64,000 bases of DNA, from NCBI GenBank assembly GCA_037178975.1, contig JASJZH010000006.1, positions 2,976,001 to 3,040,000 of the forward strand. The letters run 5' to 3'. Shown piece by piece: positions 24,858 to 36,519 of the stretch (its first letter is position 1; the number at the start of each line of letters is the position of its first letter). Position numbers and translations under genes: made by a program. The notes below the pieces were generated by a model. It searched no databases. It saw only the letters and a list, made by a program, of their open reading frames with translations, and was not told where the DNA came from. Origin of the DNA: Oscheius tipulae. Its lineage: Eukaryota; Nematoda; Chromadorea; Rhabditida; Rhabditidae.

Positions 24858-25092
24858 GTTTTATGTCAAAGTTGAAAACGAAAGTTCTTCATGGAATCCA
24901 CTTGGCGACGACTGCTGTCGTTTGAAGCGTTGGAATACAGACGTTTTTCGGACTGAAACACATCTTGAAAAAGTTAAATAAGCGATACCATCAGCGGACT
25001 GCCTTCTTTTGAAAAGATTTGCAAATGAAATTTTTCTTGTCTTTGTTTCCTCTGGCTCCCTGAAATAAGTTTCTGTCTAGAAATGAGTAAAT

Positions 25093-26209
25093 TTACTGTT
25101 CTGATTTCATAGCTGCTTCAGCTAGCATTCGTTTTCTTTCGTCCCACTCTCGCATCCGTATCTCTTCAGCCTGAACTGAACTTTTTTTTTATCCATATTG
25201 TTCAAACCTCTGGATTCTTCTTTTTCTTGTTATGTATCTGAATAGCAAGCATAATCAAAAGTACCACCAGTAAGAAGATGCCACATATTGCCATCATAGT
25301 GAACCTTGACATTGCCTTAAAAATTGGTAGTTACATGTTTACACACAATACCTGTTCAGTGTTTTTGAGTCTGAAAGTTTTTGATTGTCTGTTGAATACA
25401 CAAATTGGATATGGAGCAATGTGGGGTCCTACTTGAGCACACTCATCACAATGTAAACCGTTGTATTTGGCTGGACATATACATGATTGGGACTGGTTTC
25501 TGGCATCTAAAATGACTATTAATATCATTGTGTCTTGAACAAACTTGGATATCCGTGGTAGCAAACAATTTTGTGGCAATAGTTACCTTCGTATCCTTTG
25601 TGACAAATGCATCTGAACCACCTAGAAACTTTAACCGGGTACCATACCTTCCATGCTTGATGCTACCAAATACACAATGAGTGGTAAACTGACAGTAATC
25701 GCCGAAAAAGAACTCGATGCAATTGCATCGTCCATTTTTCCACTCTCCTTTCCCGCTACACTGAAGTTAGTACTTTGCTAGAGGTTCCTTCCAGAGCCAC
25801 CTTGTTTTCCAGACGATATTGACACATATCACCATTGAATCCATTCTGGCAGAGACACGGCTTGCTGAAGAGGAAGCTATTGGGATCGTACCGCTTGCCT
25901 ACAGATATCCCACCGTTCTCTTGAAGCAAATTTTAAGTATGAATAAAGCCTACGACAATCAAAGTCCTGGCAAGTTGTTCCAGTATGCGGGAACGGACAA
26001 TGGCACTCTCCATGGGATAGTATACCTCCATTGCGACAGCTACTAGTCGGTTCATCTTTCATCAGGTTATCGAGAGCATCTCGCTTGTGAAGCACCCTAC
26101 AGAAACTGTGGATCGGGAATAGCTCTACCTGTGAATGTCCAGTTCGTCCGAATATAAGCCCAGCACTGTCGTGGATATGAAACAGACAAAGTACAACATG
26201 AACTATCAA
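25093..26209 (-). CDS. Type I membrane protein with EGF-like repeats
   Basis: Start at 26209 gives a weakly hydrophobic leader (MIVHVVLCLFHIHDSAGLIF). After a short intron come several cysteine-rich EGF-like units: CRNGGILSHGECHCPFPHTG, KPCLCQNGFNGDMCQ, CSGKGEWKNGRCNCIEFFFG, CICHKGYEG and SCICPAKYNGLHCDEC. A single membrane helix follows (MAICGIFLLVVLLIMLAIQI near 25270) and a short charged cytoplasmic tail (EEIRMREWDERKRMLAEAAM) ends in TAA at 25093-25095. Exons are short and separated by 32-45 base introns, so exact junctions in the middle are uncertain. I do not recognise an orthologue; Notch/Delta-type features such as DSL are not seen. It is tail-to-tail with the GDPD gene. Confidence 0.65.
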
Positions 26210-26829
26210 AAAGGTACTCTCCGTGACGGATGTCGGGTCAACATCGAATCAATCTTCTTGCCCGATTTTGTCATCGATATGCGTTCACCTGCACTAGGCT
26301 GAACTGTCTGACCTAATGACCTTGAGATTGTACACCTGATACCATATGAATTTTTCCAACAAACAAGCTCGCAGACAGCGTTCCTGACAGCAGATCTTAT
26401 GGCTAACTCATCATGTGAGACCCATCTCCTAGCTGCACTGACCACCGCCCGTTAGCCAGCGGTCAACGGACCTATTGATTTTAGCTCGCGTGCGGCTGCG
26501 TTGCGTCATTTGTTTTCTACCGCACATATTTCCATAGTATCATTTGAACGATAAGGAAGTTATTGCAAAGTTATAAAAACATTCCAATGGTTAATGATAG
26601 AGATAATAATACGAGTCTAGAGTGTATTAGTCAGCTACCTCCCACACGTTATCGAGCTACTCGAGCTTGTCTATTCTGAAAATTGTGGAGCGTTTGTTTG
26701 CTCTGACCTTCCATTCACTTAGAGCTCGCTTTAATAACACGCTCCGCAAAACTTCTTGCTCAGTTTACAGCATGCTCCTGCTCGTTTTTAATCTGCTGGA
26801 TTAAGATACCCTGTTGCAAGTTAAACAAA
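26210..26829. other. Intergenic region between divergent genes
   Basis: About 620 bases between the divergent EGF-repeat and TBC genes. It probably holds both promoters. A minus frame at 26206-26445 shows no domain. Confidence 0.4.
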
Positions 26830-29176
26830 ATGGCTGATGACACTTTTCTCGCAAAGTAATTGTTTATAATTTGATCAATTCCATTTCAGAACGCTGGCTG
26901 ACTCTGGAGAAGGTCCCAGCGGAAGGTCGCTCGCTTCCGTGGTGGAGCATCTGCCACTTTCCTATGATATGGACAATAAGAACTTGGGCAGAACAGCGTC
27001 TTTAGGTCCAGAAAAAGGTTAGTTGTTATCCGCGTGGAAAAGATCCGATCGATTTGTAGGAAACGCTAGTCCGTCTTTCACGCCTGGTCATATCCGCCGC
27101 AGTTCGTACGAATCCGCTCAAATTCAACTCCACTTTGCTCGACGTACCACGACAGCAAAAGGAACTCCGGCAATCGCTCCTATTAGGTAAATTTTTCTCA
27201 TTTCTTCTTCAATCCATGCTGATAGCTATTTTTCGGCTCGTCCTGAAAACCAGTTGGATGATCGATTGTCGTGAATTACAAACACATGTCGCGCTATGGC
27301 TTTTTGTGCTGGGACCTCATGTTTATGTTTCAGATGCTATCCTGAAACTACGTGCTCATCGGTGCAAGAAAAACAGATGGATTGTGGCAGCAGTACTTGC
27401 AGTGAAACCGTTGACTCTGGAGTTGGAGGTACGTTTCTAACTTTTTGTTTTTAGCATTTTGCTCAGAGTCGCCTGGAACGTCCTCTAAGCAAAGTTCTTT
27501 GGATAGACGTAGTCTCAATTCTGAACTAGATGAACAAGCAGAAAAACCGATCGAACAAAAGTCTCGGTTGTTTAATTTCCCTCGAAACCTGTTCTCGATG
27601 ACCAAGTCGGAGAAACCGTGGAAAATGTTTGGATGCAAGCCAAAGACGTCAGCTTGTCTTCCTCCAACAGCGTTGATTCTTGAGGAACGACCCAGGTTTG
27701 TATCGTTTATATTTTTCGTAGTATGGCAAACTTTAGCACCTTACCTGCTAAATCAGAGGAAGAAGCGAATCGACACCGTCAGCAGTATTGGAACATGATT
27801 GAACAGGTAGTCTTGTTGGCAGTGTTACATTCGAATCTTGTTTTAAGAGCAAAAAAAAAGAGCAAAAAGCCGAGAAAGAGCGAAGACAGATGCGTGCCGA
27901 GCAGAAACGACTTGAAGAACAGGCTGCTGCAGCTTGTCGTGTATGGACAGAGCAAATTTTACCTCGATGGAACGAAATGTAAGTCGTAACAGATATATGA
28001 TTTTGTTTTCTCCAGGAGAGATAGTAAACGTTGCCGAGAGCTCTGGTGGCAAGGTGTACCAGCAAAAGTGAGAGGCACTGTTTGGAGCTTGGTCATCGGC
28101 AACAAGCTTAGTATTTCTCAGGGTAGGAAACCCGCTAGAAACTCATTCACTTCTCGACTTTAGAGCAGTACAACCAACTAGTCGAGGAAGTCCGCCTGAA
28201 GATAGAATCCGAAGACCTCAAACCGACAAGTACATCAGTTCAAATCTTGTTGGACATTGCTAGGACATTCCCCAATCACGGTATTTTCCAGCAAGGCGGA
28301 CCATACTACGAACAACTCAGAATCCTTCTTGGTAAGGCTCTTTTCTTTTTCAATGACGATTTATTCAGAATCTTATGTCCTCCTAAAGCCAGAAATGGGA
28401 TACATGCAGTCGATGCCCTTCTTAGCAGCCGTGTTGCTCCTACAGATGGATCCTTACCCAGCTTTCGTCTCCTTCGCCAATATGCTCACTTTACCTCTCC
28501 AGTCAGCGTTTTTCGGTCTTAAACAACCTCACATGACCGAATACTTCATTGCCTTCGACCGATATTTTGAACAGGAGCTCGGTGGTCTTCACAAACATTT
28601 CGATCAGCTTGATGTTCGCCCTGATATCTACTTGATTGAGTGGTCTGCGATCTAATTTTTCCATTTTGACATCAAATTTGTAGGATTTACGGAATGTTTG
28701 CGAAATCACTACCTCTGGATATCACATGCAGAATTTGGGACGTGTACCTTCGTGACGGAGAAGATTTTGTTTTCAAGACCGCTCTAGGACTTCTCAAATT
28801 GCATGAAGGAAAGCTGATGCAGTTGGATTTTGGAGACTGTGTGGAATTTCTGACCAAGCTGCCGGAGCTCTCTGGCCCGGAACTCTTCCGCAACATCGAA
28901 CCCTTCATGAGGGCAAACTACGAAAGCTCTAAAACCAAGAAAAGCTTTTCTCAGGTTAGTTTTCACTAGTCAGTTTGGTTTGCAATGCGTCCACTCAAAA
29001 TATTTCCAATGGTAAACAAAAATTTCCAGATTCTTCGCGAAGTTGACGAGAAAATCAATCCCAGTGGATGCGCAGAACATGAACAAATCTCAAGCAACGT
29101 CATGGGTATCCGAATGAGCAAGAGTCTCAGCGGTTTCATTGGAGATTTCATAAGCCATAACCCCAAAAGTTCATAA
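26830..29176 (+). CDS. TBC-domain Rab GTPase-activating protein, TBC1D12/TBC1D14-like
   Basis: Start at 26830 gives [10 protein letters not shown] low-complexity serine-rich N-terminal half follows. A basic coiled stretch ([20 protein letters not shown] near 27870) leads to the TBC domain: [40 protein letters not shown], which holds the catalytic arginine; and [20 protein letters not shown], which holds the catalytic glutamine. Both fingers of the dual-finger mechanism are therefore present; the usual QGM reads QSM. The domain ends with [20 protein letters not shown] and [15 protein letters not shown]. The protein ends HNPKSS, TAA at 29174-29176. In mammals TBC1D14/12 act on Rab11-positive recycling endosomes and autophagy. 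Orthology is inferred from the central coiled stretch and TBC core. Confidence 0.88.
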
Positions 29177-30012
29177 TATATTAGGCTCGTTATAACTTCA
29201 CTTCTCATCAGATTGTCATAACTAAATGTCCTTTACACATCAATATGGGTATTAACTAACTTCTTCTTGCCATAGCAATCTTTCACCATATCCGTATTTT
29301 AATGACAGTGTGGTATCTCATACCTCCCGTGATTCTTCCTGTTAGCAGCTCAAAACACAACTATTGTAATTTGCCTTTCACTAACACAAAGTGCCTAACA
29401 TGACAAACATTCGGTGCTTCAAAAAATAAACTGTTTTTCTATTTGTAGCATGATAGCAAAACAGCAGAAGGATGGTCATCTATCAGGATTGAAAAGAGCC
29501 GCAGACTGATTACGTAAGGGACCGTCTGGCAAGGATTTGGTGGTCCGATCAGTGCACCGGGAGCAGTCACCCGCGAAACCCGATCCACGCCTTATTACCA
29601 ACATGGTTATTTCCTGAACTGCGCGAACAATTGGACGCGATGGTATCCGCCTCAATTGTCCTTTCTCAATGTGGCTCAAGTGGCCTCTATTTAGATCCAA
29701 GGTCCTATCATTGCCTCTCCTTGTCTCACTAATTCCTTGTATACACTAGAAAAAAAAAACACTATCCTACCCCATTGTTAGTCACAGGTTGTAAGAAACT
29801 AGATTTGGGGATGTTCAAATAAGCAATAAGATACCTGAAACACTTTCCCTGTACGTCATATAACCCTCTCGATCCGAGATCAAAATCATCTGATTCATCT
29901 TATGCAGCTTAAACCCTTCTACTTTTAAACAAACGACAAACGGCTGTGAGGATGTCTCTAACTTAGTTTATGATACAAAACGACAAGTTTTCAGTATGGT
30001 ACTTGGTGGATT

Positions 30013-30669
30013 ATGCGTTTTGAATTGCCGAGTACCTTTATACAAATTGGCTCTTTCCAATGGATTTCATTTCCCCAAGTTTCTTGGAAACATGACATTT
30101 ACTCTCAGCTGGTTTGTTTTGGTAAACGTGTGGCTCGCTCTCAGAAGTGGAGAATAGAACCAACTCGAATGACCCCATCGGGCCTATTCAAACAACTGCG
30201 AGTGGCAGAGATGGACAGCAAAGACGCTGTCCAAGTTGTCTCACGCAGTCGTTACGCCTTGCTTCCGGTAGCTGCAACACATCCCATTCGCAAACATCGG
30301 TTCACACCTTGCCTACCAGAAGCTGCAAATTTGGAACCAAGACGTTGTCCTAATTTTACGCCAGTGCTGACTATATTAGCGTCATTGTGTACTCTAAGAT
30401 GTATGCAGATTGCTTCCTGTGCCAGATTTGATGAGACTATTGCAAAGAGTGCCGAATCAGGGCCTCGATTCAACTACTTCCTTCCCACTTTTTCCGTTTT
30501 GTTTCTATCTCGCATCGCAGATCTTCAATTATTGGCTTACTTTTGTCTTGAGCCAAAAGTAAACATCTCTTTGGGCATAGTGTTAATGATATGTAAATTC
30601 GATTGCACGAGTTCTCCTCGGGGAGTTGTCCATTGCGGACAATCGTCTTGTGGGCGCCTTTTGACGTAA
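30013..30669 (+). CDS. Uninterrupted 218-codon open frame of unknown nature
   Basis: An ATG at 30013 opens 218 codons, longer than any exon elsewhere in this intron-rich window. The translation starts MRFELPSTFIQIG and has two hydrophobic stretches (FTPVLTILASLCTL and FNYFLPTFSVLFL). No domain is recognised. A second plus frame at 30147-30353 is also open and cysteine/serine-rich (RRCPSCLTQS), with a degenerate internal duplication (CTTGCTTCCGGTAGCTGCA against CTTGCCTACCAGAAGCTGCA). It may be an intronless gene, a decayed gene or chance. Confidence 0.18.
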   Translation: MRFELPSTFIQIGSFQWISFPQVSWKHDIYSQLVCFGKRVARSQKWRIEPTRMTPSGLFKQLRVAEMDSKDAVQVVSRSRYALLPVAATHPIRKHRFTPCLPEAANLEPRRCPNFTPVLTILASLCTLRCMQIASCARFDETIAKSAESGPRFNYFLPTFSVLFLSRIADLQLLAYFCLEPKVNISLGIVLMICKFDCTSSPRGVVHCGQSSCGRLLT

Positions 30670-30978
30670 TTCTTCTTCCAAACGGCACCTTAGCATATTT
30701 GGTGTTCTTAATTTAACGACTCCGATTGCAACTCTGCTAACGATGTTCACTCCAGTCTCATTTTCCCTTCTTGGGAAAGGATCTCCGCAATGTATCAAAT
30801 GACTTTCACTATACGACAAAGCAAATACAACACAATATGCCAACTAGTTTTCCTCTTGACACTTCCTTTTACACCTTTATATTTTTTTCCGTGATTTGTG
30901 ATGCACAGCATCTGGAGAAGTATGTCGTACCTTGGAGCATCCTTTGACGGGACTACTGCGCAACGGAAATCCTTTTAC

Positions 30979-30993
30979 GGGGGGGGGGGGGGG
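30979..30993 (+). repeat. Poly-G tract (15 G)
   Basis: Fifteen consecutive G residues on the plus strand. Such G-tracts can fold into G-quadruplexes and need a dedicated helicase (DOG-1/FANCJ) for stability in C. elegans. Confidence 0.9.
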
Positions 30994-32277
30994 ATGCTCC
31001 CTCTTTGCGAAAATTTATATCAGCTGCCGCAGCAGTTCATCCAACTAGTTCCCTGTTGTAGGGATCTACTTTTCTTTTGGCTACTAAAATAAAAGGAAAA
31101 ACTCTTGTTTGGCAGCGCGAGCCAATGTCATTCCTATAATTACACTTTTGCCTTGTCAGCTGTTCTGCTACCTGCTATACCAGCTCCGTTCGGTGACCCC
31201 GCCGCTTTGTTTCGCCTCGACACCCTGTCGACTTTTAACGACAGCCTTATGATTTAAACTCGGTTTTAATTAAATCTTCTTGTATTTACCCGCATCACTC
31301 TGATACCTTGAATCAAAGATAATTTTTTTTAAAGAACTGACATTTATTGTGTTCGTCACATTAATTGCCTTGGCTTGCGCTAACAAGGCACTTAGAACCG
31401 CTGCGAGCAATCAGGGAGATGCTCCCAATTACCCATTATGAGCCAATTGAGCTTGAAGTACGGCTCAGATAGACTTCTTATAGTGAAATACGAGCCCGGC
31501 GGTATTGCGAATAGTATTCAGAGTAAATCTCACAAATCGCCTTCTAGAAAGTCCATAATCCTAGAATTGTTTGCATTTCAAAAGCTGAAGGCAATGAAGT
31601 ATTCGGTCATGTAGTTTCTGTCTTCTTCGGTTTGTTTGAATATTCAACTCATACATACCTGTTTTGATTCCTGTAGTTCTCTGAGCATACCAGCTCCCAA
31701 AAACAACGCACCAGTACCGTAATAAGCCCTGATCAGCCAGGTTGTGGATCAGTCAGGTAATTATCCTACACCGTCAATCAAATATTAATGCATAGCAGCC
31801 GCTGATCAGTGTGAGTAATCCGCCGCAAAAGGGGTGCGTTTTGTTTACCGAGGTGCTGGTGGCAGTGCGCTAACTGATCTTGGCAGGCGGGATAGTCCTA
31901 ATCCTTTTAGATGAATTGCTCATGTCAGTGACCAATTGACACCGCTGGGACCACTACACAACTCATTAGATGTCTAATTACCGTAACAGTGTTACGGACG
32001 CTACCGCCCTCAGGCAGTTGTCCCATTAGAAGCTCTGCTTCGCTCCTCCCAAAGCGCCCTAAGGTGTCTTGCGACTTCATAAGGCTCCTTTGAATTATTT
32101 CCTACCGAGCCAGATGGCTTTCCCATCCTTAGGTTAGGCTGTTAGGTCGAGGTCGTAAACCGGTAGGGTCTGCTCCTGTGCGCAATTCAAACAGGTGCCT
32201 CTACCACTAGCTAGAACCTTGGCGTGACCGCACCTAGTTCACTATCTCCCGAGAATTTACTCGCACCATATTAGCAT

Positions 32278-32409
32278 ATGAAGGCGAACACCATTCATTT
32301 CCTGTCACTGCTACTTGCATTTTTAGTCTTTCTCCAGGGTAGTATTTCCTAATTTTCTATGCGTGTTTTGCCAGGTTTTTCCACACAACAAACAAGCAGT
32401 CTCCATTAG
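32278..32409 (+). CDS. Possible two-exon mini-gene for a secreted 31-residue peptide
   Basis: An ATG at 32278 opens a strong signal-peptide-like exon (MKANTIHFLSLLLAFLVFLQ). A GT..AG intron of 36 bases (32339-32374) follows, the typical size here. The second exon reads GFSTQQTSSLH and stops at TAG 32407-32409. The mature part would be only about 10 residues. No family is recognised. It lies about 520 bases upstream of the SYG-1-like gene, which has its own signal peptide, so it is unlikely to be its first exon. Expression is unproven. Confidence 0.3.
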
Positions 32410-32930
32410 AAAACACGCATAAGTAAAGACGAGAGTCCCGCCCAATCGTTCATTTGGTTTCATCGCTCCGAAATGACCACTATTACTCGCACACGCGTTT
32501 TTGTTGCTCTGCCGTAACTTTTCCTCGCGGCTCGCCTGCTTGCCGAACTTTTTCTTGGAAGTTGGAAGCTGGGGGATAGATATCTCGCCCGCGCAAATAA
32601 TTCGTCCTTCGGCGTGTATCCCAAATTGAGTGAACCAACATTTGAATGAGTTCTCACGGCTACGCGAGGTCTCCTAATCCTACAAAGTACTGCTAGATAA
32701 GCTCTTGGGAGCCTGGTGTGTGAAATCGAGGTACACGTACTCGATTTCTTGTCATAACCGACTTTTGAAAAACGTTTATCCTTCAATTTATACCAAAAAT
32801 CTTATATGCTCCATTATTTCACATTCTGACAGTTTTTCTGCTAGTCGCTGTGCTTATCACATTTAATTAGTCGGCGTTCCGGCTCTTTGACTTTCAGCAT
32901 TCTCTTGCTTATTTTAAAAAAAATTCCAGC
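32410..32930. other. Upstream region of the SYG-1-like gene
   Basis: About 520 bases preceding the SYG-1-like start, presumably promoter and 5' UTR. A minus frame at 32460-32786 is arginine/serine-rich with no domain. Nothing else is seen. Confidence 0.35.
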
Positions 32931-35900
32931 ATGATCATTCGATTATTATTGATACCATTGATAGTATGGATATCCTCAGCTACGACAGACCAAGCCATTG
33001 TTGAAGGACCCGAAGAGACGGCTGTCCTCATTGGAAGGACGATCACACTGAAATGCAAAGTCGAAAATCAGGTAAGCCCATTTTTAGGGAAAACTGGTAG
33101 TCCAGCCATATCCCCAGAGACTATTTTGTCTTGGATCAGCGCTAAGTGTGCTCCTTCGCGCCGCTGTCCATTTAGAGGCACACGTGAAGAGTCTCCTAAA
33201 GGAGAGATAACTTCACTTGACTTGATGGAATGGCTAAAATGAGATTTCAGAAGGGATCAGTACAATGGATGAAAAACGGCTTCGGGCTAGGTATAGACCG
33301 TGCCCTGAAGTTCTTCCCTCGATACACAATGGTTGGCAGCGTGAGTAAAGGAGAATACAATCTCCAGGTGAGAAAAGCTATTGCACAAACTCAAAATGCG
33401 TCTCAGATTGTCAATACAACAGTCGGGGATGACGACGTCTTCGCGTGTCAAATTAGCGAGGCGGCTAATGAGCCGGCTGTCATCTCCAATCCAGCTAAGC
33501 TGACAGTCTTGAGTGAGTACATCTGATCCTATGAGACTCGTTTTCTGTTGACAAGAAGCGACTGCCCGATATAAATTGAATTTTGACACGCCAAATAGTG
33601 TCTCCTGGATATTTGTCGTAAATTAATAGGATTTCGTTTATTTTAGTGCGTCCTACGCCACCTCATCTGCACAAAAGTGGACACATCCTGACAGCTATTG
33701 CCGGAGAAGCCATCACTCAGTCATGCGTCTCGAAAAAAGGTAGGTAATCTCTTCGAAAGAGGTTAACGAAGGAGTTTGTTTAGGAAAACCACCTGCACGT
33801 CTCGGTTGGGCAATTGCTAGTGACAGCGACGGTAAACACATTCTCACATGGCTGGCAGACACTCGAGCCAAGTTCGGCCATCTTTTCAGTTTGTTACTTC
33901 AAATCCGGTGCTATCGTGTTTTGCAGAAAACTCTGGTGTTTCACAAAGTTCCACCCATGCGGACATCATCGAAGACCTGCAGAAAGATGGACAAGTCTAC
34001 AGCATCAGCAGCAACTTGACATTCATCCCACGGCCTGAAGACGATCGACGTTATCTTGTATGCCTGAGTCAACATGAAACTTTTCCTGAAAAGGTCCGTT
34101 CCACTTTTCAAAGTGCTATTTGAACCCTTTTAGATTGAAACCGATACACTGAAGCTGTCCCTGCAATATGCTCCCAGAGTGAATCTCACGATTGCCTCTC
34201 CTCATCGTCTGAGAGAAGGAGGCTCTGCTCTTTTGGCTTGTAATGTCGATGCAAAACCTCTCGACAACATTCGCATAAGATGGTATCGGCAAGGTGTCGA
34301 ACTTCCAGGCCAACAAGCTGATGTGGGTCAATAGAACAATAATCACAATAGAAGTTTTAGACCCTTGCTTTCGAGTACCTCAAAATGGAAGACCACAACA
34401 TGGAATTCAGTTGTCAAGCATCGAATGTTATTGGATCGAACAAAGCCTCCATGAAACTAGACGTAACATGTAAGTGACGGATCAATTCTCCGGACAAAAT
34501 GCTGCCTTGTCACATCAAGCGTTTGATGGACGCGCGGTTTCCGTGTATTTTGAGGTGTGGGAGCTCGTGGCCCGCTCTCATTTTTCACTATGGCTTTACA
34601 CCCGATGATGACGGCCAGCCGCCTGGGACAGGTTGCTCAGTTACAACTGACTCATAAGAAGGCTCGAAAGCAACGCGGGAGTTTTTGGCACATTTACCTT
34701 TTACAGATGCTCCAAGAATCATGTCAACTGTTCAAGATCGTGAAGTCAACGAAGGTGAAACGGTGACATTCCGTTGTGAAGCTGCTGGCAATCCCTCTCC
34801 TCAAATCTATTGGACCAAAAATGGCTCTGACACAATTCTCAACAAGGGCGACATGTACGTTTTCGAGCATACCAGAGCACCTTGAAGTTTCAGTTTGACA
34901 GTGGAAAATGTGCGTGCTTGGCAACAAGGAGAATATGTGTGTACCGCTCTTGTGGATGGATTCAAGAATGTGTACATGTCCCACTATCTTCATATCAGAG
35001 GCAAGAAAAAAAGCAATTCGTTTTACCTTGTCTTTAGGAGCACCGTCTGTCTCGATCGAAGAGGAAATCACAGCTGCTTTAGGAGAAACAATTGAGATTT
35101 CGTGCAAAATCAGTGGACGACCGAAGCCGCCAGATGTCAAATGGTCCAAGAACGGTGACGAGTTGAACTATGCCAGCGGACGCATGCAGGTGGTTAAATT
35201 ATTTTTAGCTGTAAAGATATTTTAAAGGTACATCAGATTCCGAAACAGTTCGGTGTCGAAAGTAGACTGACCATCCAAGAAGTCCAAGAGTCGGATTTCG
35301 GAAGATACAACTGCACTGCCAATAACGGTCTGGGAAGTCAGTCGAAAGGAACCTTTTTGAGAAAGAGAAACTTCATGGATACGCTGAGTAAGTGGGTCTT
35401 TACACCAAAATCCCTCCTTTCTAGCTATGCTCGACTTCGACCTGACCCTGATTTGCGTTCTTGCCTCTATTCTAGCCGCAATTCTTCTACTCGTCTGCTG
35501 TCTTCTTTGTCGAACACGCCGATTTGGAAAGAAGAAGGGATCTGGTTTCCTAGGTAATTCTTTTTACCTTCACAATTTCACGTCTTTACAGTTTCAGATG
35601 ACCAGTCGGATGTGACGGTCAAGTGCGAAGCACTCGATGGTCAGTACTTTCCCGAAATGTACAGTAGCCCACTAGATAACGGCGATATTCTAACGGCCAA
35701 GGTAAATAACAATCAACAGGAATTCTTTATAGCCATCTTCCAGGATTATATTTCCATTCCCCAAAATAATCCGGACTTGGATTACATCGGATCCCCTTCA
35801 ACATTTTCTGGACATCTTTATCCAAAATATCTGAATTCATCAATCTGCGAATACAACACAATGGGTGCCTCTCGTTTTGAGCATTCTTACGGCTCTTTTG

Positions 35901-36112
35901 CTTCTGGAGTTTCCACGCCAGGTACTATTTTTTATTTTAGTTTTTCCATCATGCTGCTTCTAGGGATTTCCGAGTCGTACGGCTTGCCTCCAGATAAGGA
36001 AAGAGTTCTGGAAACTCTTCAAGAAGTCGATACACCCAGAACGTCCAACTACAACTTTCTAAACAGTCCTGAGCATGCTCGACCAATCAGTCGTTCATCA
36101 ACCCATGTCTAA
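32931..36112 (+). CDS. syg-1: SYG-1/Kirrel/Neph-type Ig cell-adhesion receptor
   Basis: Start at 32931 gives a signal peptide (MIIRLLLIPLIVWISSATT). Ig1 carries the family block SVQWMKNGFGLGIDR...FPRYTMVG and GEYNLQ. Four more Ig domains follow: QSCVSKKGKPPARLGWAI, LLACNVDAKPLDNIRIRWYR, VTFRCEAAGNPSPQIYWTKN and IEISCKISGRPKPPDVKWSK, the last with GRYNCTANNGLG. TM is LTLICVLASILAAILLLVCC near 35450. The cytoplasmic tail has several tyrosines and ends SRSSTHV, TAA at 36110-36112. The C-terminal THV is a class I PDZ ligand, as in vertebrate Neph1. In C. elegans SYG-1 with SYG-2 places synapses; in flies and vertebrates the family acts in muscle fusion and kidney filtration. Two introns are longer than usual (about 33071-33247 and 34471-34706). 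Confidence 0.9.
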
Positions 36113-36519
36113 GTGTTCTAACAACAGTATTGCAAATGGTGTCATCACTTTTAATTTTATGTTCTTATCTATTGTTTAACGGGTATAATTCTATCTTGCC
36201 ATTAAAAAAGTAAACCTAAAATGCTGAATTGTTCTAGTCATGTGTAAAATGATGTTTTCTCATAAATCTTTATTTTTCTTTTGTTACAGGAGCACATGGC
36301 ATAAAATGATAAAAGTAAAAAAGACACCCGTTAGCTATTTCGTGACGGTTCAAAAAGTATAGCACCAGCGTGCAGACTGATAAAGCTTGTTTGAAGCAAG
36401 TGAAAAGGGGTAAGGCATCATGCAGTCAACTGAAACCCATAGAAGGGATAGGAAAGAAATGGTGCCAATGACTGAAACACAGACTGAGACCAATCAAGGT
36501 AGTTCAAGCAAAAGGCCGC
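36113..36519. other. Convergent 3' region between SYG-1-like and Rab genes
   Basis: About 400 bases between the ends of two convergent genes, so mainly 3' UTRs. It is AT-rich near 36120-36300. No other feature is seen. Confidence 0.4.

Larger units (their letters stand above)
29177..32277. other. Gene-poor 3.1 kb region
   Basis: No recognisable gene. It holds an AATAAA at 29425-29430, perhaps the TBC 3' end; the longest uninterrupted frame of the window (30013-30669); and a 15-base poly-G run at 30979. No tRNA or rRNA is visible. Confidence 0.4.
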
